Below are positions 10,991 through 21,420 of a DNA stretch of 64,000 nucleotides, piece after piece. Origin of the DNA: Paragonimus westermani (lineage: Eukaryota; Platyhelminthes; Trematoda; Plagiorchiida; Troglotrematidae); contig QNGE01000115.1 of NCBI GenBank assembly GCA_008508345.1, positions 241,327 to 305,326 on the forward strand. Direction: 5' to 3'. The position numbers and the translations under genes are program-made. Below the pieces are notes generated by a model. It saw only the letters and a list, made by a program, of their open reading frames with translations. It ran no database searches and was not told the DNA's origin. How positions within the stretch are numbered: the first letter of the stretch is position 1; each line of letters starts with the position of its first letter.

Positions 10991-13460
10991 GTGTTTTACG
11001 ACACGCTACAGTTGGTGCTGACAGACTACACTCAGCGAATGTTCTGTCTTTACCACTATTGTCAGGAAAGAGTTGGCGGGACATTTGCGGACTGTATGGT
11101 GTTGCCGCCATCACTGACACACGTAGAGGCCACAGACGTGCGGCAAGACATTTATGCACAACCGTATCATGACCCAAGTTCCCGGATCAGTGGGCTATTA
11201 AGGGAAGCCCGACATCTTCCAGACATTGCTGATGGACTGACACGCTTGTCTGTCTGCACGCAATATTGCAGTGTTGCTCTCATTCAGGCTGACTACAGAC
11301 CTGGCTTGAATTGTTCAAGTGTGCTGCAATAGACTGTGGAGGGATGATGAAAACTGTTTTATACGCATCAAGGCCGCCTGTGTGCTCCACATTCGTGCCA
11401 AGGCTCGAGGTGCGTTCTGATTGGCCGCGCCTTCAACGACCAACGGCCCATTCGTCCACGCACTTAAAAATGACACTACCGCTTGTGAATGCGACTCTAC
11501 TGAGTCACGTGTTCTCACTACCGCTGTTATTGTCCGTGAGGTTTACGGCAGTTTGAGCCCGAATAGAGATACATCACCAACCCACAATTCTGGCGGGCAA
11601 AGATGGCAAACCAGATCAGCTCGCGATGGCTCGAACCGGCGTGTCCAGAGATCATCGAGTTTGTTTCCCAATACGCAAAGGTGGCGTGGGACAAATTTGG
11701 ATACGTTGCAGAAAGTAGTCTTGGTGCTCGTAATAGGATTCGTCGAAGCGTAACTGAATCACAAACTCTACCACCACAAGTTCGTGTTTTGCAAGCAGCT
11801 TTTTATGGAGAATCGTGCACGACCTTGAAGGGTGCCCTGGTTTGATACAGCTCGATGGACCTAATGGGTGGTCTGGTGCCCGCTGACTGGGCACGTGGTT
11901 TGTGTCCTAATGTACCACATAGAGCTTTAGACTGTCGAATGAAAACATGAGGCAAGGACGGTTACCGAGGTCGGCATCGACGTTTGATGCACAACCTCAG
12001 ATGCCACACGACACGGCAGCACTCTTGCGGTATCAATGGGGTCCGCCCCACGAAGAACCCCAGTAACAAGGGCGTAGGACCTGAGGACGTTTTGTGTAGA
12101 AACTCCAGGAGGCTTTGCCGTAAAATGTGTTTTTTTTTAACAGGAGTTTCGACACAATCGTTGCCAGACAAAGTTTTGTTGGCAAGTATCAGATAGTACA
12201 GTTCAGTAGTGTCTGACGATCACGGCAGTCGGTGAGCATTTAATTCTAAATTCACGAAGAGAATTCTAAGTTATTTCCGTTATCTACGAATGAAACCCTT
12301 GTGACTAACTGGGCGTACGCCATAAGGGGCTTGCCGTCTCGGCCGTAGCTCCTTTACATGGTTTTTGGAAGGTGGGAGCACTCTAGGGAAGTTGAGTTTG
12401 AGGAAGTCGACAGAAGAGGTTAGATGTGACGTCCCAGATGCACATTGGTTGGCTGGTTGAGAAGTCAGTGGACCGGAACAGCCACAATCAACTAAAACCT
12501 CGCCCGACTGGATGATTTTTGGTTCATCAGGCGAGAATACTAAACGTGTGTTCTCGTGGGCTGTACTTTTCGAGGAGCTACTCCCACTTGGAAAAATCTC
12601 AGATTTTTGTAAAATCAGGAGCACAGTGATATAGCATACGCTATAGAACCTCATTCCTAGGAAGGCAGGTTCGCTTCAACGATTGTTGAGAATCGTGTTC
12701 GTCCGCTCAAGGGTCACTTCGACGTTCCGTCACTACGAATAGCTGTAGAGGGTCCTTTACGTGGAGAAGAACTGCATTCGCGACACATCGACTTATCACG
12801 ACCTCAAGTTAAAGATGAGTACATTAAACAGGCACATGTGTATACCAAACCTTATCAGCTTCTCGGGGGATGGTTTATGCCAAACCGCCCTGTGTTAAAT
12901 CCTAGGAAACCTTTTAAAACTCGTGTGGTATTTGAATACGCGGCAAGGCATCGTTCTAAGTCTATGGGCGATCGGCTATCACAAGGACCGTACCTCACCT
13001 CTCTACTTTTAGATGCGTTGCTGTAGGTCAGAGTCCACTCGGTTGTGGTTGCAGTGATTGTAGGGATGTTTCGAAGATTTGCGTACCTGAAACGGACCGT
13101 ACTACCCGCGAATGTTTTGTTAGCCTCAGTTTGACCTAACAAATGAACCCACGAATATTGGTTAGCAGTACATCATGTTGGGGCTACTCCACCCCTCTGT
13201 TGTGTAACTTTTGCTGTGGGGAAAACGGCAGACATACAGGTCTATATCTGAGTGCAGCGTGTGCAATACGGTCCGCACGGAATTTTGCGTTGACGACCGT
13301 CCATGCTTCTTACCAGGTGCACTCTCGACAACCAACTTCGTCCACAATCCGGCGTATTTGCTGCTCAAGGGAAGATTTCGTCTTAACAAAAGGTTGTAAA
13401 ATAGCCATGGGAACGCTGATAATGTCGCATTATCCCAGCGCGCTAAGTTTGAGATGAATC
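10991..13460 (+). pseudogene. decayed BEL/Pao retrotransposon (gag, protease-RT linker, RT)
   Basis: Three diagnostic patches are in order on the plus strand. At 10991-11332 an open frame ends in a BEL-gag-like helix region (LxxLSxxxxxCxxAL, then a YxxxLNCSSVL box). At 12416-12530 is the linker between protease and RT, whose DVPDAHW box followed by a KTSPDWMIFG segment matches the usual BEL pattern DVPxAHW ... LGWxxFGP. At 12780-13026 is the RT N-terminus (an NPRKPFKTRVVFEYAARH segment, then QGPYLTSLL). At 13180-13230 a GATPPLCC / GKTAD patch corresponds to the GAxxSPxCAxxALxxTA box. Frames change between patches and stops are present. The open frame on the opposite strand at 12280-12654 is a shadow of the linker. 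RNase H and integrase were not found, so the 3' half is deleted or unreadable. Confidence 0.8.
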
Positions 13461-14386
13461 AGCAGCCACAGGTTATAATCTGAACGTACATTAGGCATCA
13501 AGCTCTACGTCGAAACGGGCTGAAATTTATTCGCAGGAAGTGAATGCTGTCGTTGGTTTACCGTTAATATGTGAGTTTGGAATATCACGTGAGTAATTGT
13601 GGACGGAATATTTGAGAAACCGATAACTCTTTGGTTTTTAACTCGTTGTGGCTTAACCAAGGATTTATTTGATAAAGTACGAAATACGCCTATTGTGCTG
13701 TGGGGATGTTTTGTTTTAATGCGTGAAAGATGGTCTTCAAGGACGCCAAGGATTTACGCTAATTTAATAGCGAAATAGTTTGGCGAGATAGCTGATGTTG
13801 TGCGATCTAATAGATAGAGTGAATTAGCAACGAACGATTGATAAACATGTACCGTAGAAGTTTTAGACCAACATTTTAAAACTTTTTGTCCGATATTCTT
13901 TGAAACGGGTACCAACAGTTAATAAATCCGGGTGACTATAGTCATCATCCTCACGTGCGACTGGAAACCACTGAAATTTGGAAGCGCCGTGGGTAGGTAG
14001 ATAAGGCTACAGCTGATGACTTCTAAACATAATGCGGGCGAAAGCCGGCGTGGTCTGCTTAGAGTAGATACTGCTCACCGTAATCGGCGTAAGCTTCTTT
14101 CGCCTTTGGTAACAAACAAATATGTAAATTTGTTCAGTTACCTGATCACCGATGAGATGGAGCTTCATGTGTCTTTAGAAAAGCAAAGGGGTTTAACGAG
14201 AAGTGAAGTACCGTACCGCATGAAGCCATCCGGGGTGAACTGTGCGACGGTCAGCCTACGTGCACCCTCTAGTCAAAACGTCACGACCTATGGTTGGACA
14301 CACTGACGTTTATGCTCGATGGTAAGCCTACCTGTACCCCACAGTCACAACGTCACGATATTGAAATGTAGGAATACGTTTATTAT
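13461..14386. other. no recognised gene; short degenerate direct repeat
   Basis: No coding sequence is recognised. Two imperfect direct copies of about 43 bases occur at 14248-14290 and 14320-14363 (core GTCAGCCTACGTGCACCC against GTAAGCCTACCTGTACCC, each followed by AGTCA, AACGTCACGA). They sit just upstream of the truncated LINE RT. Confidence 0.45.
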
Positions 14387-15031
14387 ATGTACATGTTATC
14401 ATTATCTGGAATATTCCGTCCGTTGCTCTTCTTAATGTGCATAAATGATCTGTGCGACGTTATTACACATGACAGGCCCTTTCTGTTTGCTGACGATATC
14501 AAAATCGTTTACACATTCCGCCAGGGCAGTAGTATCAATTCCTGTCTACAAGATATACGACAGGACATAGCCTCCTTGCAGTTGTGGTGCAGAACATGGC
14601 TGATGTCGTTCTCAGCAGACAAATCGAACATCCTCACTTATGGTTGTAAAATACCCAATGGCTCCATCTCACTAGATGGTTGTAATATTGACACAGCCAC
14701 TCCGGTCAGAGATCTTGGAATACGGTACTCAAACTCCTTCAATTTCTCTGAACAAGTATGCTTCCAGGTAGCAAAAACTAAAAGAATAATAGGCTGCATC
14801 AAAAAGGCGTTCAACCCACCAGCTGCGAAGCTGACGCTCTACAAAATGTGTGCTCGGCCTCAACTCGAGTATTGCACCTTCATTTACTGCCACCTACGCA
14901 AGTCCGACAGGCTTGTGTTAGAAAACCTTCAACGATCGTTTACCAAAAGCTTATCAGGATATTCCTCTTCGCTCACCTATAGACAACGTTGTGGAAAACT
15001 TGGCATTGATCNTTGCAAATATCCACAGTGA
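14387..15031 (+). pseudogene. 3' reverse-transcriptase fragment of a CR1-like LINE
   Basis: A 214-codon open stretch corresponds to the C-terminal half of a CR1-group reverse transcriptase. It starts in the PLLFLMCINDL block after the PQG motif. The catalytic box is FADD (about residues 34-37). Next come the SFSADKSNI block, the VRDLGI block and the C-terminal RPQLEYC ... LENLQRSFTK segment that CR1 and relatives carry instead of an RNase H. Everything upstream of the catalytic box is missing, the usual 5' truncation of LINE copies, and the frame ends at 15031. Base 15012 is an undetermined N. It is much more diverged than the intact LINE at 33.5-37.8 kb and of a different subfamily, so it is not a copy of it. 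Confidence 0.85.
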
Positions 15032-15600
15032 TCGCGCATAACCAAGCGTGCTTCTGACATATGCGTTGGAAATATATTTTATTTATTTTAAATCAGGAAG
15101 CCTGCATGCTTACGGTTCGGCCTCAGTAGAAGTCCTCCCTTGCTGTGTATGCTGGTCTAGAGTTAAACCGTATGTAACATGTTAAGTGGGGTATCACTGA
15201 CGGTTGCCAGTGAAGTCTGTGTAGTCATCTGCCAACACTCACACTTGGACGCGCTTGCTTGGGGGAACAACGCGAAATTCATATTCAGAGGTATAATCAA
15301 TGAATAGTGGAGCTGCACACGGTCTCTGTTTGCGTTTCATCGTCGGAGTTCGTACCGTGTTTGATGTCGATGCGACTGAACATGCATATTTAATGATATA
15401 AGTTACCTGGCAAGCGGGGTTGTAACTGCCCTGTGCAGAAGGGGCAGTGCGATGTCAGCATTATTCATGCACTCTACATGGAAAAATTACTGCTCCTTAT
15501 CGCACCGATAACCATTCGTATTAACGAGGTTACCACAATATCCACAGGTTACCCCCGAGTGAACATTCTTCTCCCACCTTGGCTGTTTTGCATTCCACGA
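15032..15600. other. no recognised gene
   Basis: No domain was seen. The right part approaches the C-terminal end of the minus-strand Mutator-like relic, and the last bases may be its 3' untranslated or C-terminal remnant. Confidence 0.3.
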
Positions 15601-17330
15601 CGGAAGAAGGGGAAAGTCTGTGTGGTGAGGTCACCCTGAATGTTTCAGTGGACTGGTGCGTGAAAGCTATGATAGCCTTGAAAACGCGGCTTCCAATCCG
15701 GGTGTTTACATCGTGCAGCTTAGCTAACCAATGATGCAACATTTTGTAATCCAGTTGAAATGCATCACTGCCGGCGACCGCGTTCTCCCGACGAAACATA
15801 CTGCTTTTGGGTAGATTGTATTCAGCAAGCCATCGTCGATGGATTGGAAAGCGACCTAGAGCAAACGCGGTCATAGTTAACAACAACGTACTGCGTGGAT
15901 AGAAGTGCTTTTTGAATACGAACAGCATATGAATACATGGTAACCACATGGACTTATAGAAATTGCACTCGCGCGTGCCGTCGCTGATGTTCACTGTATA
16001 CTGCGTGCCATCGTGACTTACTCGAAGCTACCGAATGCTGTTTCAGAAAGTGCAATTACCTTGAACTCGTCTAACCGTTTGAAGTGCAGCAGGGGTGCAC
16101 ACCCCTTGAGATGCTTCAACACCAACTGACTGGCGAATGTTTTCATCTGAGGGGGTATATTCTTAGCGTACACGTCTACGCTGACCACCTCCCGGTGGTC
16201 GCGTCTCAAACTCCCGCATTAGCCAACCGCTGCGGGACAAACTTTTACTAATTGCCGTGGCGAAGTGATCTCTGAGATGAGTGCGCTTCTTTAGTCGCCC
16301 ATTTGCATTCTCCATACGGTTGCTTGTTCGATTTCCGAAATGAACAACATCCGACTGTGCATGGGTGGCCCACTTCGGCTTTATATGTAGCCAATTGCAC
16401 AACAGGTAGTTCATAAAGCCGGGGTCTGTTTGCCGTTTTATTGCAACATCCCGGTTGAACCTTCGAAATGAATAGACAAAGGTGATCACTCACTCTTCAG
16501 AGTTACTGCAAGTAGCCATGCGATGAAACAAATATCGGCTTCTGAAGGAATTCGTCTGAATGGTGATTATAAGGTTTATTACATCAGCTTACATGTTTCC
16601 TCACAGCATCTCGAACATGGAAGTAACAACATAACGTCGCACTCAAAGACCACTCGTGCTGCTCGCATTTGGGCCGCCATTTTATCCATCACGAAAGTTC
16701 TGACACATATGTGTTCCCCCGTCCCCTCCCGTAATGTTTCAAACAAATGACGCGGGGATGCATATTTCTTACTTCGTACATAGGCCTACGTCACGTGTCG
16801 TCCATGACCTATGCCGTCTGTAACCCGGAGCTGATACAGCTGGCTACAGCGACGAATGTGGAGTGATGGAGGACCTACTTGTGGCGGTTGGACCCATGAG
16901 TGGCATCGAATTTTATCACATAAGGGAACTGTCTGAATAACTGCACTTGCCCTCTTCGTGCGAAAGATATGTGCGTGTACATGTTGCAGTCGTCTCTGAT
17001 GACACGCAGCATGCCGGTTTTCTCTATATGATCCAGGATTAGTGGCGAATTTTCCGTTACATTGGTGCACACTGACCCACTTACTTATCACTGGTGGTTT
17101 CAACCAGTGAAGGCTGTTGCAAATATCCACGGTATTTATATACTTTCCACGAACATCCGCAGCATACCGCTTTAGCTCAGCAATTGGCGTGTTGTACTCG
17201 AAAAGATGTCTCGAGCCGTTCACTTCACTGTCTGTGAGCCGACAAATCCTTGGATATGCATTGTACAGCAAGGCAGTTAGGTCGTGGTTGTGCTCCAACG
17301 TGGAAGAGCTAACAACCAACCCGGTATTTC
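15600..17330 (-). pseudogene. broken Mutator-like (MULE, ZSWIM/FLYWCH-type) transposase
   Basis: From 17319 downwards the frames spell a MULE-type transposase. First is an N-terminal LEHNHDL ... YPxxCRL segment. A QVQLFRQFP / FDATHGSNRHK box at about 16895-16945 follows, whose aspartate fits the first catalytic residue of the MULE DDE core. A DGIGHGRHVT patch lies near 16800-16830 and an LCCYFHVRDAV-like patch in 16550-16650. At 16489-16163 comes the NRMENANGRLK box seen after the DDE domain. A SWIM-like CxHM segment (CNFYKSMWLPCIHM) at about 15935-15980 is followed by a RFPIHRRWLAEY block. Frames change at about 16870, 16490, 16200 and 16020, and stops occur. It may be a dead transposon or a decayed domesticated ZSWIM3-like gene. 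Terminal inverted repeats were not found. Confidence 0.75.
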
Positions 17331-19139
17331 TCCTAACTACGTTGAAACTTGACTGGTAGCATGTATCGCGGGAACTGTGAAATGGGAGATATGTGAACTG
17401 AACTCACTTAACACGTCGTATTCCACGGCTTCCGAGCTTACGTCACTTGTGTTTTATACAAAGGAACGCCATCTACTACGTGAACTCAACGGCAATCACA
17501 CTTACATGATTATACTTCAAGCGTCTACTGCCTGATTTCTCGCTTGAACCAAGAACGTACGAAACACTGTGGTCCTTCAGTAACTAATTAAACAACTTTC
17601 GAACTCGTTGAAGCCAGCAAATTCACGACACTCAAAGACGACTTCGAAGCCCTGTGAATAATCCATAACCTAAAACGGAATATAAGATAACCGGTCAAGT
17701 ATTACTCACACGTGAAAAAATTCTTCACATTTATACCGTCACAACACCTACCATCGCTAATTTCGATCTCGGCGCCCAATGAAGGACAAACCGATTTACG
17801 TTCGACCAGAACAAATCTTTTTAACTCGCCTGATGCTCTCTGTCATGGAAATCGATGACTTTCACATGCTCGGGCGACACCAAAGAAATATCGTCCGATG
17901 TTCAATGAGTCCTCATTTTATCGCCGTCTAACGGCAGAACTCACTTCCTGCGGGTAGTTTCCATCCCGAAACGGACCAAATTACCGTGAACTTTGAACTA
18001 CTCGAGTATCCAGCCGCAAGGTAAATTACCCACTGTGTTAGGTCTGTCTCGTATGACCCATTTTTCTTGAGTTATGAAGGGTATTTGTAAGGAACTGTTA
18101 CATTTGTTTGGCAATATCCGTTCAACTTCAGGCAGTCGATTCGTGTACTTAGGGCTTCAGTCTACTGTCAGCACTGACTGTAATGGTTGAGGTAGTTCAC
18201 TGTTTGTTTCGCACAAACTACTGCTCACCACAAAGTACCGCAGAATCTTCGGTCAACTCCTTCTTTTAAATCGGTGGCCGTTATTTTCTGAGTTGCTCAT
18301 ACACGGTTTGATCGTAACAGGGAGCACTAATAGTGCAGCTAAAATTCATTAAGCAACGGAAGTGGGTCACGAATTATGTTAAGGGGATTATGTATCAAAA
18401 GCCAGTGAGTTCTAGGGCCAGAGGTTTTTGAGGAATCGCACAAATGGTAAGCCGCTGGGATTTATACAGGCGGAGGCTGACTGTAAAGTTGATACCGTGT
18501 AAGGGCAAAAATCAGCAGGAAAAATAAACGCGACCTAAAACAAATGTAAGATATCTATGCACGAGACGCTGCAGTCTGTCGGGTTCCATGCCTGTTCACT
18601 AACACAAAACGGAAGTGAGTCGTTAACCATGGAATTACGATTGGTCCACTCAAATGTTTTCGATTTCCAAAACAAGGCAGGACGGGTCAACGACTGTAGC
18701 AGATGTGGATACATCCAGGTTCATAGATACCTTGCCTACCCATCTAGACATCACACCATTGGAGGGCATCATAACAGGAGAACGCATCAAGCGGGGGTTC
18801 CAAGAAGTATCAGTGTCTTGATACGAGCGGCGTGAGGCGTAAAGTTAATTGGCTCAATATTAATGATGTATATTTCCCAAAGCATATGTGGGAAGTACGC
18901 TGCCTAATGTGCGATCATTGAAGATACTTACAGACCATACAAAACAACAAATAATTAGACAGTATCACGAGCGTGAGATCTGCTACCAAAGAGAACGTGA
19001 TCAGCAGGAAACTGATTGTAGTTCACGACGATTTGACGCACGCAGCAGAAAAATAGGTGGTTCGCTTGCGTCACAGATTCAGTCCCAAAAATGTGATGTC
19101 ACATCAATTTGCGCGTGGGGGTCGATTTTTCGAATACTT
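17331..19139. other. no recognised gene
   Basis: Several short frames (for instance 18557-18835 and 18888-19223) without family motifs. The second runs into the RTE-like scrap. No repeats were noticed. Confidence 0.3.
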
Positions 19140-19440
19140 CAAAGCTGCTCCGGGGGAACGTCTAAATACATCTTCGGGGTGCTTCGTTATCATGTCATGA
19201 AGAAAGCATTGGAAAAATGTTGAAATACGTTGGCTTTGGCGATGGACTATGGGAAGTTCTTTGATTTGGTGAACGACTGGGCAAACTGCAGCGCAGGAAT
19301 TCGTCGGTGACTAGAAATCCCCGGAAAAATTGAGAACCTCGTGAACTGTTCGGTCAAGAAGTGGTTCTGTGCGTTCATCCTTTGCATAATAGTTCCACAT
19401 ACAAGGAAAGCTCATGAGAGGAAAAAACAACGCGATCTCA
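19140..19440 (+). pseudogene. probable RTE-type LINE reverse-transcriptase scrap
   Basis: Translated across one stop, the segment matches the RTE RT stretch from the fingers to motif A. It has a G-x-S-x-x-x-I-F-x-x-L-R pattern near 19150-19190, then an acidic DYGKFFDLVND block corresponding to the motif A pattern DYEKAFDSVD, then an EIPGKIENLV block corresponding to GIPEKIVNII. Motif A retains both aspartates. The match is by eye, short and interrupted, so other non-LTR clades are possible. No endonuclease part was found upstream. Confidence 0.45.
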
Positions 19441-20958
19441 CGTTAAATGAGGAAGTGTGGGGTCGTCACATTTACTATGACAAATAACGTGTAAGCAACA
19501 GTTTTCGATAAAGACTTCACGCCATTTTATTATTTTTGCTGTGTTTATTGAAATATATAAATCTGTCAGGTGACTGATGTGGTATTCAGCGGTTTTTCAA
19601 GATTTACCCAGGCACCCCGGATACTGAGTCGAAGACTTAGAATGCTCCATGAAGTGTGTTTGTTCTAAGTATGAATCATATAGCTTCATTCTCTTGAATT
19701 TATTAATGAGCGCCAATTTTATATTCCCGAGCAGTCTCCGTAAAGCATCCACCTGAATGAACACACTTGAGTAATATAATGTCAATTTTACTTTGGTTTC
19801 GTTAGCAAGCATTAGAACAGATGCTAGATGGGATGTGAGTTAATGATACAACGAACAGTTTCCCGCAAACTGTTTTTGAGGATAGTTAGACAGCGAGGAC
19901 ATTCAACATAACTGATGGCTAAATGCTGTAAAACATCCAGTTTAGTAAATGAAGTTTTTCACAAAAATGCACTGATCCGCAGTCTACAGAGTCGAAAAAT
20001 CGTCGCCTGCTAACTACCTTGAAAAAAGTTGTAACTAAAAGGAGCAGATGGGTAGCGGGTAGCAATTTTTGCTCTCCTGTGGCAGTGTGGTTTAAGATTT
20101 CCACGAAGATTGTCATGTATTGCAAGACATGACAGCTTTTCAACACGTACCAGAGCTTGCCAAGTTTCCCCACGGTCCTCGACTCTCTATTCTAGATTAA
20201 CTCACTCAGTCCTTTGAGAAGGCATTACAGTTCACTAATTCTGAGCTTTTTCCGAGGAACATAGCCAATACAATTGGCATTATATGCTAGTTACTGCTGC
20301 CCAAAATGCTAGGGTAACGATGCAGTGGAGCACGTTAATAAGACCTAAGGGTAGAATAAGTCCATTGAAATGCATCTGCCCTTATCTAGAAAGTATGTGG
20401 GTCACCGAAAGCTGTGGTTCATGATAAAGTTGATTACATTCTCCGTCTGTCATCTGCATACGTACCTGCTAGCGTTTTCACAGAAACCCCAACAACAGAA
20501 ATTGAAAGTTTTATCGAACTCGACAAAATAAGATGATAACGTCCTCAGGGCTTGGCTGCTACGAAGAAAATTTGACGACAGAGGTTGCACCAAAGCAAAG
20601 TAATTAAGATATGGGGCAAGTGAAGTGATATGGCTATATCAACGACATGAAACGGGTTTTTAGATCAGAATAACTACTTACAAATTTTGAGCAATGCACT
20701 TGCCCTATGTATAAATAGAATGCTGAAATGAAGGCATCTAGCCCGTTCTCCGCGGTTACATCTGGAGGAACGAGGGGTTGGTGTAATACGAGGAGAACCC
20801 GTGTGACACCCATCTGCAGTTGCTAACGATTCAACTAATCAAATCACTCCTCACCAAACCATCCAGCAAAAGGGTAGTAATAAAGCGTTCAGCGAAGGTT
20901 CAGGCTTGTACTGAGTTGCACGCGATCTGGCGATCCAATAATGCTTTCCTAAGTACCC
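19441..20958. other. no recognised gene
   Basis: Only short frames. Nothing with a recognisable domain, and no clear repeat. Confidence 0.3.
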
Positions 20959-20959
20959 A

Positions 20960-21420
20960 ACTGCAAGGATGATGTTTTATCTTCGAAACAGTTAAAAAGA
21001 AGGCAATCGTAAGAACTGGATTCAACACGGTGCTAGTTGACTAACTACACAAGAAGGTTAAACCTCTCATTTTAAGTGAAGAAGATACTCATAAATTCCA
21101 CAGAGAGTAAGCCCGAACAGCAAACTCGACAGCTGTGCGTTTCTTAGTAGTGGGGACGACAAAACGAAATTGAGCCTGCTCAAACAAGTGGTTCTTTGCC
21201 AGTTCTGAGCGAAATGACACGTCGAACATTCGGAAATGATGAGAAGCATAAGACGCTCAAGAAAAATTATACAGGGAAAACGTCAAATTTCGGCATCCAG
21301 GAATTTACGGGGTTCAGAATAAATAACAACGAGGGAAACGGTGGCAGTAGTTGAAATAAGAGTAAGGATGATTAATCCAGTTTATTTAGGACAGGTAATA
21401 GAACGTAGGGTTGCCTTTAA
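20960..21420 (-). repeat. unnamed dispersed repeat, copy 2
   Basis: The reverse complement aligns with copies 1 (5960-6395) and 3 (26216-26690). Shared landmarks include CAACCCTACG, CTGGATTAATCATCCTTAC, GAACCCCGTAAA, a CTTATGCTTCTCATCA block, TTTTGTCGTCCCCA, GTGTTGAATCCAGTTCTTACG and TGTTTCGAAGATA. This copy has several stops in the frame that is open in copies 1 and 3, so it is the most decayed. Confidence 0.65.

Noticed and set aside
12280..12654. 124-codon minus-strand open frame
   Set aside because: The plus strand here carries the BEL protease-RT linker motifs, so the minus frame is a shadow.
15990..16018. A 28-base GTAAGT...CAG segment between two Mutator-like frames that looks like a micro-intron
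   Set aside because: The second frame reads on through the supposed intron as sensible protein (VSHDGTQYTV...), and joining at the splice sites puts the SWIM-like part out of frame. A simple frameshift explains it better.
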